A stretch of DNA of 64,000 nucleotides from JAHCHG01 sp041394845 (GTDB taxonomy: Bacteria; Acidobacteriota; Blastocatellia; Pyrinomonadales; Pyrinomonadaceae), in the NCBI GenBank assembly GCA_041394845.1, contig JAWKHL010000005.1, positions 310,001-374,000 of the forward strand. The letters run 5' to 3'. Below the pieces are notes generated by a model that was given only the letters and a program-made list of their open reading frames with translations, ran no database searches and was not told the origin of the DNA. Within the stretch, counting starts at the first letter, position 1. Each line of letters starts with the position of its first letter. This document shows positions 24,990-33,260 of this stretch, piece after piece. The translations under genes were made by a program, and so were the position numbers.

Positions 24990-26345
24990 TCAGATCTTGC
25001 TTTCCCTTTCGGTCAGAGATTTCTCGATCCTTTGATAATAACGGGAAACCGTTTCCAGATCGGCGTCGGCCTTGACGGTTTGTTCGGCCAGTTCAAAAAG
25101 GAGCCGGGCCTGAGTTTGCATCAATTCGTGGCGTTCCCGTCGTTCTTCTTCGAAAGGAAGTCCGACGTTGATCAGGCTTAGGATATTGACCCCGTTGAGC
25201 TGGCGGAGGATGACGGCGACGTTGGCTCCGGCGTTTTGTCGGATCTGATTGAAAGCCAGATCGAAAAAATCCTCGAACCGCTGTTCTTCGACGATCAAAC
25301 GCAATTTTCCGCCGGCGAAATAATTGCAGGTGCAGGACGGACGTTTGGCCAGGCAAACCATTATCGCCGTCAGGTAATCGACGCAGGTGACGGCCGTCGT
25401 CGCATCGTTTATCGCCGGAGAAAGAGCCTTGAGGGCGATATCGACGATTTGACGAAGCCCGAAGGCAACGTCTCCGCCGACCGTTCGAAAACTGCTGACG
25501 TCATAGGTTTCCCGAAACCTCTCCGACAATTCCTCGTCGAGTTCGAAGTCCGGATCGGCTGGAAAGACCTGTAGGATGGGAAGCCCCTCGATGGTGAATT
25601 GTCCTATCCGCCTTTGCATTTTGAGGATCAGGTCGTTTTGGTCGGCCAAACGGATGAGGCTCGCCTTGTCGGCATTTTGAACGTAGCCGGTTTTACCGGC
25701 CTTGACCGAAAGACAGGGGGTTTTATTCAGAAAATCTTTGGTTTGGCCATCGATTTCGTTTTCAGGCGCGTCGGTCGGAAAGCTGTCTCTGATCTCGCGG
25801 ACGGTTTCCTGAGCGATGAGCGAAATGATCTGGGTCGCCTGGATCGAGGTGGCGACGTGATGGATGAAATAGATCAGGCAGCCGATCCCTATCAAGGCCA
25901 GAATGACGCCGAAAAAGATTGCGGTAGAAGGGACGAAATCGGTTTCGCCGGTGTGACTTCCGTCGCGGATCGTTCGCAGAACGACGATACAGTAGGCGAA
26001 AATCCCGACCAGGGTTCCGAGAACCGACTGGTTGCCGGTGTCGCGCATGAAGTTGCGCAGAACGCGGGGGGAGAATTGGGTCGAAGCCAAAGTCAAGGCA
26101 ACGATCGTGATGGAAAAAACCGTTCCGGCGACGGTGATCGCCGATCCGGCGATGACGGCCAGAATATCGCGCGCGCCGGATGGTTGGACCCCGAACAAAT
26201 AGGGCAGATAGCGAAAAGGACTGCCGAAAAAATAATCAAAACCGGTCAGCAAAATTCCCGACAGGATTCCCGTTACCACAAACAACGCCGGCAAAAACCA
26301 GAGGGTGGAAATAAGGCGGATCCAGATGTTTTTGGTTTTGGTCAT
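24990..26345 (-). CDS. DUF2254 membrane protein
   Basis: A 451-residue membrane protein matching the DUF2254 pattern: four N-terminal helices, with the signature AGSAITVAGTVFSITIVALTLASTQFSPRVLRNFMRD between helices two and three, then ATAIFFG- and IYFIHHVATSIQATQI-type segments, and a long soluble C-terminal part (DVAFGLRQIVDIALKALSPAINDATTAVTCVD). Function of the family is not established. It begins 12 nt after the stop of the acyl-CoA mutase gene, so both lie on one transcript. Confidence 0.85.
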   Translation of the reverse strand: MTKTKNIWIRLISTLWFLPALFVVTGILSGILLTGFDYFFGSPFRYLPYLFGVQPSGARDILAVIAGSAITVAGTVFSITIVALTLASTQFSPRVLRNFMRDTGNQSVLGTLVGIFAYCIVVLRTIRDGSHTGETDFVPSTAIFFGVILALIGIGCLIYFIHHVATSIQATQIISLIAQETVREIRDSFPTDAPENEIDGQTKDFLNKTPCLSVKAGKTGYVQNADKASLIRLADQNDLILKMQRRIGQFTIEGLPILQVFPADPDFELDEELSERFRETYDVSSFRTVGGDVAFGLRQIVDIALKALSPAINDATTAVTCVDYLTAIMVCLAKRPSCTCNYFAGGKLRLIVEEQRFEDFFDLAFNQIRQNAGANVAVILRQLNGVNILSLINVGLPFEEERRERHELMQTQARLLFELAEQTVKADADLETVSRYYQRIEKSLTERESKI

Positions 26346-26357
26346 GGAATCGGCAAG

Positions 26358-27947
26358 TTAAACCGTGACGGCCTCCCGGTATTCGCCCCAAACCGAGCGG
26401 AGTCGATTGGAGATCTCGCCGACCGTGACGTGATTTTCGACGCATTCCAAAATCCGCGGAAGAAGATTTTCGTCGGTTTTGGCGGCTTCCTCCAGTTTCG
26501 AAAGCGTAAGATCGGCGGCTTTGGAGTCCCGTTTTTGCCGGACCGCCCGAACCCTTTCGACCTGATTCCGTTCGATCTGCTCATCGACGGTCAGGATCGG
26601 AATGGTCTCATCCTCCTCGATCTGAAAGCTGTTGACCCCGACAACGATCTCCTCTTGTTTTTCGACCGCTTTTTGATATTGATAGGCGGCTTCCTGGATC
26701 TCGCGCTGAACGTATCCCAATTCGATTGCCCGGAGCATTCCGCCCATTTCGTCGATCTTTTGAATGTAATCGCGGGCTTTTTCCTCCAGCCGGTTGGTCA
26801 TCTCCTCAATGGCGTAGCTCCCGGCCAGCGGATCGACCGTGTCGGCGACCCCCGATTCGTGAGCGATTACCTGCTGGGTTCTGAGGGCGATCCGCGCCGC
26901 CTGCCGGGTCGGAAGCGAGAGAGCCTCGTCCATCGAATTGGTGTGAAGGCTCTGGGTTCCCCCGAGAACCGCGGCCAATGCCTGAACGGTCGTCCGGACG
27001 ACATTGACCTCCGGCTGTTGGGCGATCAGGGTCGAACCGGCCGTCTGAGTGTGAAAACGGAGCATCAGGGATTTCGGGTTTTCGGCCCCGAAACGATCTC
27101 TCATCGTCCGCGCCCAAAGACGGCGGGCGGCCCGAAATTTGGCGATCTCTTCCAGCAGATTGTTGTGGGCGTTGAAAAAGAAGGAGAGGCGGGGGGCGAA
27201 ATCGTCCACCTCAAGACCGGCTTCAACGGCCGCCTCGACGTAACAGATGGCGTCCGCCAGGGTAAAGGCGATCTCCTGGGCGGCGGTCGAACCGGCTTCG
27301 CGGATGTGATAACCGCTGATCGAAATGGTGTTCCAGTTTGGAACTTGTCGGGCGCAATAAGCGAAGGTGTCGGTGATCAGGCGAAGACTCGGTTTGGGCG
27401 GAAAAATGTAGGTTCCGCGGGCGATATATTCTTTGAGGATGTCGTTTTGGATGGTTCCCTTGACCTTGTCGGGGGAAACGTTCTGACGTTTGGCAACGGC
27501 CAGATAAAGACACAACAGGATCGAGGCGGTGGCGTTGATGGTCATCGAGGTCGAAACCCGTTCGAGCGGGATCCCGTCGAAAAGCTTGAGCATGTCTTCG
27601 AGCGAATCGATCGCCACCCCGACCTTGCCGACCTCACCGGCGGCCAGCGGGTCATCCGAATCGAGCCCGATCTGGGTCGGAAGGTCGAAAGCCACGCTCA
27701 AACCGGTCGTCCCCTGCGAAAGCAGATATTTGTACCGTTCGTTTGATTCTTCGGCCGTTGCAAAACCGGCATATTGGCGCATCGTCCAGAACCGGCCCCG
27801 ATACATATTTTGGCGAACCCCCCGCGTGTAGGGAAATTCGCCGGCATGGCCGATGTCGGTTTGGGGGTCGAAATCCGTGTTTTCGGAATCGAATTCAACC
27901 GGCAATTCGATCCCCGAAGAAGTCTGAAATTTTTCTCGTCTTTCCAT
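26358..27947 (-). CDS. Acyl-CoA mutase large subunit (methylmalonyl-CoA mutase type), no B12 domain
   Basis: Radical, adenosylcobalamin-dependent mutase subunit that rearranges an acyl-CoA carbon skeleton. The TIM-barrel part is complete: RGVRQNMYRGRFWTMRQYAG (CoA and substrate site), GTTGLSVAFDLPTQIG, TIQNDILKEYIARGTYIFPP, SISGYHIREAGST with the His facing B12, and TQSLHTNSMDEALSLPT. The protein stops after about 529 residues without the C-terminal B12-binding domain (no DxHxxG). A separate small subunit must exist, and it is not in this window. Methylmalonyl-CoA and isobutyryl-CoA are both possible substrates. It links to amino-acid and odd-chain catabolism. Confidence 0.9.
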   Translation of the reverse strand: MERREKFQTSSGIELPVEFDSENTDFDPQTDIGHAGEFPYTRGVRQNMYRGRFWTMRQYAGFATAEESNERYKYLLSQGTTGLSVAFDLPTQIGLDSDDPLAAGEVGKVGVAIDSLEDMLKLFDGIPLERVSTSMTINATASILLCLYLAVAKRQNVSPDKVKGTIQNDILKEYIARGTYIFPPKPSLRLITDTFAYCARQVPNWNTISISGYHIREAGSTAAQEIAFTLADAICYVEAAVEAGLEVDDFAPRLSFFFNAHNNLLEEIAKFRAARRLWARTMRDRFGAENPKSLMLRFHTQTAGSTLIAQQPEVNVVRTTVQALAAVLGGTQSLHTNSMDEALSLPTRQAARIALRTQQVIAHESGVADTVDPLAGSYAIEEMTNRLEEKARDYIQKIDEMGGMLRAIELGYVQREIQEAAYQYQKAVEKQEEIVVGVNSFQIEEDETIPILTVDEQIERNQVERVRAVRQKRDSKAADLTLSKLEEAAKTDENLLPRILECVENHVTVGEISNRLRSVWGEYREAVTV

Positions 27948-28111
27948 ATTTGTTGGTTCCGGCTCGATTTTACTAAAAATTAACCTAAAAGTCCGTTTTT
28001 ATTAAATTTGGAATCAAAAAACCGAAGCACCGGGACGAAAAAAAATCGGGTTTGTCGAAAGAAACTTGAAACTTTTTCGCGTGTCGCGTAGCATCACTAA
28101 TAAGAAAAAAG

Positions 28112-28381
28112 ATGAAACTCGACAGTGAAGCACAGCAAGCCGTTCGTCAACTCGGCGAGGCAATTAATAAGGCGATCGAAAATTCTGAGCGGGTGGCGGA
28201 TGCCATCGAGCATCTTCGCCGGCTCGGTTATGAACCGAATCTGATGCTCAAACTGGAGATCGGACTTCAGGAACTTCAGGAGATCGATCCCGGACAGGAG
28301 GAATTTCCCGAGGAAATCGAACTCGATCTGACCGAAGAAGACCTCAGAACTTTACGCCGGATGAAAATCATTATTGAATAA
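28112..28381 (+). CDS. Small acidic helical protein, unknown function
   Basis: An 89-residue acidic protein, predicted mostly helical: EAINKAIENSERVADAIEHLRRLGYEP, then an acidic tail ending in a short basic helix (LRTLRRMKIIIE). No family recognised. The codon pattern is like its neighbours and it lies in tandem with the next gene (65-nt gap filled by period-7 repeats). Confidence 0.6.
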   Translation: MKLDSEAQQAVRQLGEAINKAIENSERVADAIEHLRRLGYEPNLMLKLEIGLQELQEIDPGQEEFPEEIELDLTEEDLRTLRRMKIIIE

Positions 28382-28409
28382 TCGTTAAATGGTTAATCGT
28401 TAATTGTTT
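28382..28409. repeat. Heptanucleotide tandem repeat (ATCGTTA type)
   Basis: Units TCGTTAA, ATGGTTA, ATCGTTA, ATTGTTT start directly after the stop of the 89-residue gene; looser units (GCGATTG, GCAATTG, ACGGTTA) continue to about 28437. Confidence 0.6.
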
Positions 28410-28446
28410 TTTTAAGCGATTGGCAATTGACGGTTAACAGCCGACC

Positions 28447-29157
28447 TTGAACTACTTTAGCTACTTTTCCGAAATTGAAGAGACCTTTATTCGCCGAAGA
28501 GGGCGAAATCTGCTTTTAAGCCCGCTCGACTGGGCTTTGATCGAAACCTGGCAGGAACGCAAGATCCCTCTTCACATAGTCCTCCGGGGGATCGAAAAGA
28601 TCTTCGATCAATACGATCAAAATCCGAAAAACCGCCGCACCATAAAATCTTTGATGTATTGCCGGGAAGAGATCGAGGCTCAATACGCCGAATGGCTCGA
28701 ATCGCAGATCGGCCGCAACGGCGGGGAAACCGCTTCCGTCGAGGAGAGTAAAGTAGCCGAAGCCGTAGAAAAACAACCCAATCCTTTGTTTTCCGAAGAC
28801 TCAATCAGGGAACATCTGGAACGGGTTTCGGCCGAACTGTCGGCGGCGGTCGAGGCGGCTGACGGCGATCTGCGGAAAGTGCTTGAAAAAGCGGAAAGGC
28901 GGTTGGCCCGGCTGGTTCGGGAAGAGCCGGACGCCGAAAAATTCGAGGAGATTCTGGAAAAACTGGACGGTTGGATCGATGGCGTCCTGCTCGGATCTTT
29001 TGTGACGGAAAAGCTGAAAAGGGAGGTCAAGGGACAGATCGCCGCCTTTAATATCCAGGGAGACGAAGAGGTTTACCGGCGAACCTGCGAATTGATGCTG
29101 GCCAAAAACCTGCGTCGGCGGCACCGGATTCCCCGGCTTAGTTTTTTCAGTCTATAG
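28447..29157 (+). CDS. Conserved-looking soluble protein, unknown function
   Basis: A 236-residue, strongly charged helical protein. The N-terminal block (YFSEIEETFIRRRGRNLLLSP, then DWALIETWQERKIPLHIVLRGIE) is compact and has the look of a DNA-binding or adaptor helix bundle. After an acidic linker, two further helical blocks follow. TTG at 28447 is the only plausible start near the first block. No family that I can name. Probably cotranscribed with the 89-residue gene upstream. Confidence 0.6.
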   Translation: MNYFSYFSEIEETFIRRRGRNLLLSPLDWALIETWQERKIPLHIVLRGIEKIFDQYDQNPKNRRTIKSLMYCREEIEAQYAEWLESQIGRNGGETASVEESKVAEAVEKQPNPLFSEDSIREHLERVSAELSAAVEAADGDLRKVLEKAERRLARLVREEPDAEKFEEILEKLDGWIDGVLLGSFVTEKLKREVKGQIAAFNIQGDEEVYRRTCELMLAKNLRRRHRIPRLSFFSL

Positions 29158-29217
29158 GCAATTATTGCGATTTTTTTACTTTGATGGGGCATTAGAGCGA
29201 ATCAAGAATGAGTGTGA

Positions 29218-29291
29218 GGCGGAAACGCGGGCCTTAGGAAGCGTGTCAAAGTTTTTGCCCCAACACGCTTCCTAAGGCTCGGGTTTCTGCC
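29218..29291. repeat. 29-bp inverted repeat element
   Basis: Arms 29218-29246 and 29263-29291 pair at 26 of 29 positions around a 16-nt loop. The inner 16 bp (GCCTTAGGAAGCGTGT) are perfect. There is no T-run, so it is unlike the terminators in this window. The surrounding gap 29158-29584 contains no supported gene; the rest of it is A/T-rich and holds the promoter and SD (AAAGGAG) of the next gene. Confidence 0.75.
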
Positions 29292-29584
29292 CAAATATCA
29301 AAATTTAATCTGCTCCAAGACTTGAAAAGCCGATTCCTGTTTCAACCTTTTGAGCGGGCCGGAAACGGTTGATCGGGATTTGTTTTATTTGTGTTTTCCG
29401 GGAATGAAAATAAAGAGGGTTTTTAATGGTTTGAATTCGGCTTTTTTTTAAACATTTTTAGAAAAAATTGTGCCGGCAAAACATTCTCAAAAAAGTCGTC
29501 CGGATTAGATAACCCTTATTAATTTCTGAAAGAAAACAGGCTCCGTTCGGAGCGGGGTTTGTAAAAACAAAGGAGAAAACAAAA

Positions 29585-29908
29585 ATGAACAAATTGAGGA
29601 TAAAAAAAATCGACATTCTTTCGGTTGCCAAAATGTACGCCCTTATGGGAGCCGTTATCGGGTTGATTATCGGAGTGATTTACGGGCTTTTTACCATCCT
29701 TTTCGGAGCCATGATGTTGGGGATGGGACAGAAACAGGGCCTGGCCGCCGGCGGGGGCAGCATCGTCATCGGTCTGGTAATGATGGTGGTGATCCCGATC
29801 ATCTATGCCATCGTGGGTTTTGTCGCCGGTTTGATCGGGGCATTGATCTACAACATCTTTGCCAAAATGGTCGGCGGGATCGAGATTGAGGTGGAAAACG
29901 TTCATTGA
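29585..29908 (+). CDS. DUF3566-like small membrane protein
   Basis: A 107-residue protein with two long hydrophobic segments (MYALMGAVIGLIIGVIYGLF and IVGFVAGLIGALIYNIFAKM) and the start 'I.KIDILSVAKMY' typical of DUF3566-type transmembrane proteins. A good SD (AAAGGAG) precedes the ATG. The stop overlaps the start of the rRNA methyltransferase gene by four bases. Confidence 0.7.
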   Translation: MNKLRIKKIDILSVAKMYALMGAVIGLIIGVIYGLFTILFGAMMLGMGQKQGLAAGGGSIVIGLVMMVVIPIIYAIVGFVAGLIGALIYNIFAKMVGGIEIEVENVH

Positions 29909-31101
29909 GCAAAGGTTACCTGGCGGGGCAGACAATTGATGTGTCGATCGAAAAGATCGTTCCCAACGGTTTCGGAATGGCTTTTGCCGAGAACCTGACG
30001 GTGTTTGTCCCGCTGGCGGTTCCGGGCGACCGGCTCCGGGTGAGGATCAATCAGATCAAGGGAAAAACCGCATTTGCCGAGATCGAACGGATCGTTGATC
30101 CGTCGAAACAAAGGGTCGATCCGCCATGCCAGTATTTCGGCAGATGCGGCGGATGCGATTTTCAGCAGATGCCTTACCCGGTCCAGCTCGAAGCCAAGAT
30201 CGAAATCATCCGCGATTGTTTGAGGCGGATCGGCAAAATTGATTTTCCGGACGAGATCCGGATGATTCCCAGCCCAAAACCTTTCGGGTATCGGACCCGC
30301 GCGCAATGGCATCTTGAAACCCGGCGAAAAAAGACCGGTTACTACGGGCGAAATTCGAACCGGGTAATAGATGTCGAAACCTGTTCGATCCTTTCCCAAG
30401 AGTTGCAGGGAGCATTTGAGGAACTGCGAAAAAACATCGACTGGCAGGCTTATTGGAGCGAAACCGTCAGGATCGAGGCCTCGGCTGCGGGCGGAGAGGT
30501 TTCGCTTTTTTCCGATGAGATCATCGAACCGACCCGCGAAATCGAGTTTCAGCTTGACGGAAACCGTTATTTTTTCAACGCCAACACCTTCTTTCAGGGG
30601 AATTTTTTCTTGATCGGAGAATTGACCGAAACCGCTCTCGCCGGAGCCGAAGGTGAAAAGGCGCTTGATCTTTACTGCGGCGTCGGGCTTTTCACCCTGC
30701 CGCTGGCGAAAAAATTCGGAACGGTCATCGGCGTGGAGGCGTCCGACAGGGCGGTCGATTTCGCCGAAAAAAATGCCGCCGTGGCCGGACTTGAGAACAT
30801 CGGTTTTTACCGCCGGGCGGTCTCGGATTTTCTGGTTCTAAACCCGGACGAACTAAAGGAAATCGATTTTGTCGTTCTTGATCCCCCGCGTTCGGGAACC
30901 GAAAAAGGAGTGATCGAAGGCCTTATCGGAGCCGCTCCACGGCGGATTTCTTATGTTTCCTGCGAGCCTTCGATCCTGGCCAGAGATCTGCGAATTCTTG
31001 AAGCCGGCGGTTATCGGATCGAATCGATCACGGCCATCGACCTGTTTCCGCAAACCCATCACATTGAAACCGTTGTCAGAATGGAAAAATCTTCCGGCTA
31101 A
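29905..31101 (+). CDS. 23S rRNA (uracil-5-)-methyltransferase, RlmD/RumA type
   Basis: SAM-dependent RNA m5U methyltransferase. An N-terminal TRAM domain (IDVSIEKIVPNGFGMAFAEN) is followed by a [4Fe-4S] cluster segment CQYFGRCGGCDFQQM, with the fourth ligand probably in VETC. The C-terminal Rossmann domain has LDLYCGVGLFTLPLAKKFG, motif IV DPPRSGTEKG, the catalytic Cys in YVSCEPSILARDL and the Glu in HHIETVV. TTG start overlapping the previous stop (TTGA). RlmD/RumA (U1939) and RlmC (U747) types cannot be distinguished safely by eye. Confidence 0.9.
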   Translation: MSKGYLAGQTIDVSIEKIVPNGFGMAFAENLTVFVPLAVPGDRLRVRINQIKGKTAFAEIERIVDPSKQRVDPPCQYFGRCGGCDFQQMPYPVQLEAKIEIIRDCLRRIGKIDFPDEIRMIPSPKPFGYRTRAQWHLETRRKKTGYYGRNSNRVIDVETCSILSQELQGAFEELRKNIDWQAYWSETVRIEASAAGGEVSLFSDEIIEPTREIEFQLDGNRYFFNANTFFQGNFFLIGELTETALAGAEGEKALDLYCGVGLFTLPLAKKFGTVIGVEASDRAVDFAEKNAAVAGLENIGFYRRAVSDFLVLNPDELKEIDFVVLDPPRSGTEKGVIEGLIGAAPRRISYVSCEPSILARDLRILEAGGYRIESITAIDLFPQTHHIETVVRMEKSSG

Positions 31102-33044
31102 AGCCTCATCCGTCGCAACAATTCCTGAAAACCGGGTTCGGCTTTGAGCCGGTCCATCATCGGATCCACTTTGAGAAAGGGCAACGCTCGGGAATGATCC
31201 CCGGAACCTTTTTCGAGCCAGACCAGCGCCCGCTCCTTATCGCCCAAACCCGAATAGATCAAAGCCGTAAAATAGGGCGAAACATAATTTTTCTCAGACA
31301 TTTTTCGCAACTGTTCAAGAATTTCCCGGGATTTTTCCTTTTGGCCCGAAAGGGCGTAGGAATGTCCCAGTGAAGCCAGCACCTCCGGGCTGTCCGGGGA
31401 GAGTTTGAGCGAGATCTGATATTCCTTAACGGCCCGTCCGAGATCGCCTTTCATTTCGGCGGACTGTCCGATCCAAAAATGAGCCGGGTAAAAATCGGGA
31501 TCGGTTTCAAGGGATTTTTGTTCTTCGATGATGGCGCGGTCAAAATCCCGGCCGATGTAATACATCCAGCCCGTTACGGCGCTCAGAGCCTGTGATCGGG
31601 GATCGAGTTCCCGGGCTTTTTCGATTTCCGAGAGAGCCGCATCGGTTTTTCCCATCGCCATCAGATATTCTCCGTACCATTGATGGGCGGTCGGGTAATT
31701 GGGGTTCAGGTCAAGGGCGTGGCGAAAGGAAATTTCGGCTCCTTCCCAATCCCAATCGTAGAGAAATTTGGCGTAGGCCAGCGAAGTGTGAGCCTCGCTC
31801 AAAGAGTTGTCGAGTTCGAGGGCTTTGAGAGCGGATTCTTTGGCCTTGAGGATCGAATCCTGCGGGGCCAGAAAACCGTAATCGCCGAGAAGGTGATAGG
31901 AATCGGCCAACCCCGTATAAGGCAAAGCGTAATTGGGATCTTTTTCGATCGCCCGCCGGAAAAGATCGATGGCTTTCAGGAAGTCCTCCCGCGTTCTTTT
32001 GTTCCAGAAAAACCGCCCTTGTTGATAAAACTGATAGGCCTCGATGTTCTCGGTGTAACGTTTCTTTATCAATTTTTCCTCTTCTCCGGTGATCTTCAAT
32101 TCCAGCGAACCGACGACCTTTTCGGAAATCCGGTCCTGGAGGCTGAAAATATTGGTGAAGTTATCGACAAAGGTGTCGGTCCAGAGAGTGGCCCCGTCAA
32201 TGACCCGGATCAGCCGGACGTTGATCCTGATCCGGTCCTCGTCCCTCTGGATGCTCCCGTCAAGCAATGCGTCGACCTTTAATTCGCGGCCGATGGCCAG
32301 CGGGTCGGTTGTGTTTTCGGAATATCGCAAAACCGTATTCGTCGGGCGAACTATGATCTTTTTGAGTTGGCTCAATTTGAGAACCAGAGTGTCGGTCATT
32401 CCGAGTCCGAGCTGAGCGGCGTTTTCGTCCTCTTCGATCATTCTGAAAGGGAGCACCGCGATGGTTTTGATCTCATTGATCTGAGCCGGCGGGCGGGAAG
32501 TTTCGGCCGGACGGTAAAAGAGAAAACCGATCAGTCCGACGCCCAGCAAGGTGGCGGCCGACAGGAAAAGGATGAGGGGTTTTGGCCGGACAAGAGGACG
32601 CACAAAATTCAAAGGCGGCCTGATGTTTTCCCGGTTCGAATCGTCCCGCTCGGCGGATGTGGATAAGTCCGAAGAATCCCCCTCAGGCTTGTTCGGTTCG
32701 AAGTCCCCGATCACCCCGGAAACGAAACGATAACCCTGACCGGGAACCGTAACAATGAAACGGTGTTCCTTGCGTTTTTCCCCGAGGGCTTTTCGTAAGA
32801 CCGAGATCGTCTGGGTCAGATTGCCTTCCTCGACAAAACTGTCGCTCCAGAGCTTTTCTATCAGTTCATCTTTTTTCAGCAGTTTTCCCTGGTTTTCGAC
32901 CAGTATCAAAAGCAGGTCGAAGGCTTTCGGGGTAAGGGGAACCGTTTGACCGTTTTCCCCAAACAACAGTCGCCGCGTCGGGTCCAGCCGAAAGGATTCG
33001 AAACGGTAAATACCTTTTTTAAGCTCATTTTCCATGGCTTTCAT
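31098..33044 (-). CDS. Membrane one-component regulator: OmpR-type wHTH, TM, TPR
   Basis: A 648-residue transcriptional regulator of the CadC/ToxR layout. Residues about 10-105 form an OmpR-type winged helix (LTPKAFDLLLILVENQGKLL, then VPGQGYRFV). One membrane span follows (LILFLSAATLLGVGLIGFLFY), then a TolB-N/AMIN-like domain (IAVLPFRMIEEDENAAQLGLGMTD) and about seven TPR units to the end. The sensor half lies outside the cytoplasm. The signal is unknown. Its stop overlaps the convergent methyltransferase by three bases. TGAG repeats lie just upstream at 33050-33077. Confidence 0.9.
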   Translation of the reverse strand: MKAMENELKKGIYRFESFRLDPTRRLLFGENGQTVPLTPKAFDLLLILVENQGKLLKKDELIEKLWSDSFVEEGNLTQTISVLRKALGEKRKEHRFIVTVPGQGYRFVSGVIGDFEPNKPEGDSSDLSTSAERDDSNRENIRPPLNFVRPLVRPKPLILFLSAATLLGVGLIGFLFYRPAETSRPPAQINEIKTIAVLPFRMIEEDENAAQLGLGMTDTLVLKLSQLKKIIVRPTNTVLRYSENTTDPLAIGRELKVDALLDGSIQRDEDRIRINVRLIRVIDGATLWTDTFVDNFTNIFSLQDRISEKVVGSLELKITGEEEKLIKKRYTENIEAYQFYQQGRFFWNKRTREDFLKAIDLFRRAIEKDPNYALPYTGLADSYHLLGDYGFLAPQDSILKAKESALKALELDNSLSEAHTSLAYAKFLYDWDWEGAEISFRHALDLNPNYPTAHQWYGEYLMAMGKTDAALSEIEKARELDPRSQALSAVTGWMYYIGRDFDRAIIEEQKSLETDPDFYPAHFWIGQSAEMKGDLGRAVKEYQISLKLSPDSPEVLASLGHSYALSGQKEKSREILEQLRKMSEKNYVSPYFTALIYSGLGDKERALVWLEKGSGDHSRALPFLKVDPMMDRLKAEPGFQELLRRMRL

Positions 33045-33049
33045 AAATT

Positions 33050-33077
33050 TTGAGAAATTTTGAGCCGGTTTTTGAGG
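33050..33077. promoter_or_regulatory. TGAG direct repeats upstream of wHTH-TPR regulator
   Basis: TTGAGA, TTGAGC and TTGAGG at 33050, 33060 and 33072, thus 10 and 12 bases apart. They resemble, less perfectly, the 11-bp RTGAGA repeats at 44356 and 48889. Candidate autoregulatory site for an OmpR-type winged helix. Confidence 0.4.
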
Positions 33078-33260
33078 AATTTTTACCCCGTTCTGTTGTT
33101 CACTGAAACCCAGCCGTCAAACTGAAAAAAGCGAAATAATCTTAGCACATCGCTTTCGACCATTTGAAGAGATAAAAAATGCGGCGGGGGAAAAAGAAAG
33201 AAAAGGAGAACGGGTTTCCCGAATGCCACCGGATTTTTTTAAGCAATTTGAAGGAGAATT

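Noticed and set aside
25599..27746. 715-codon plus-strand open frame opposite the DUF2254 and acyl-CoA mutase genes
   Set aside because: It is antisense to two clearly conserved proteins; its product is low-complexity (Asp/Gly/Arg-rich) with no motif, as expected for a shadow frame.
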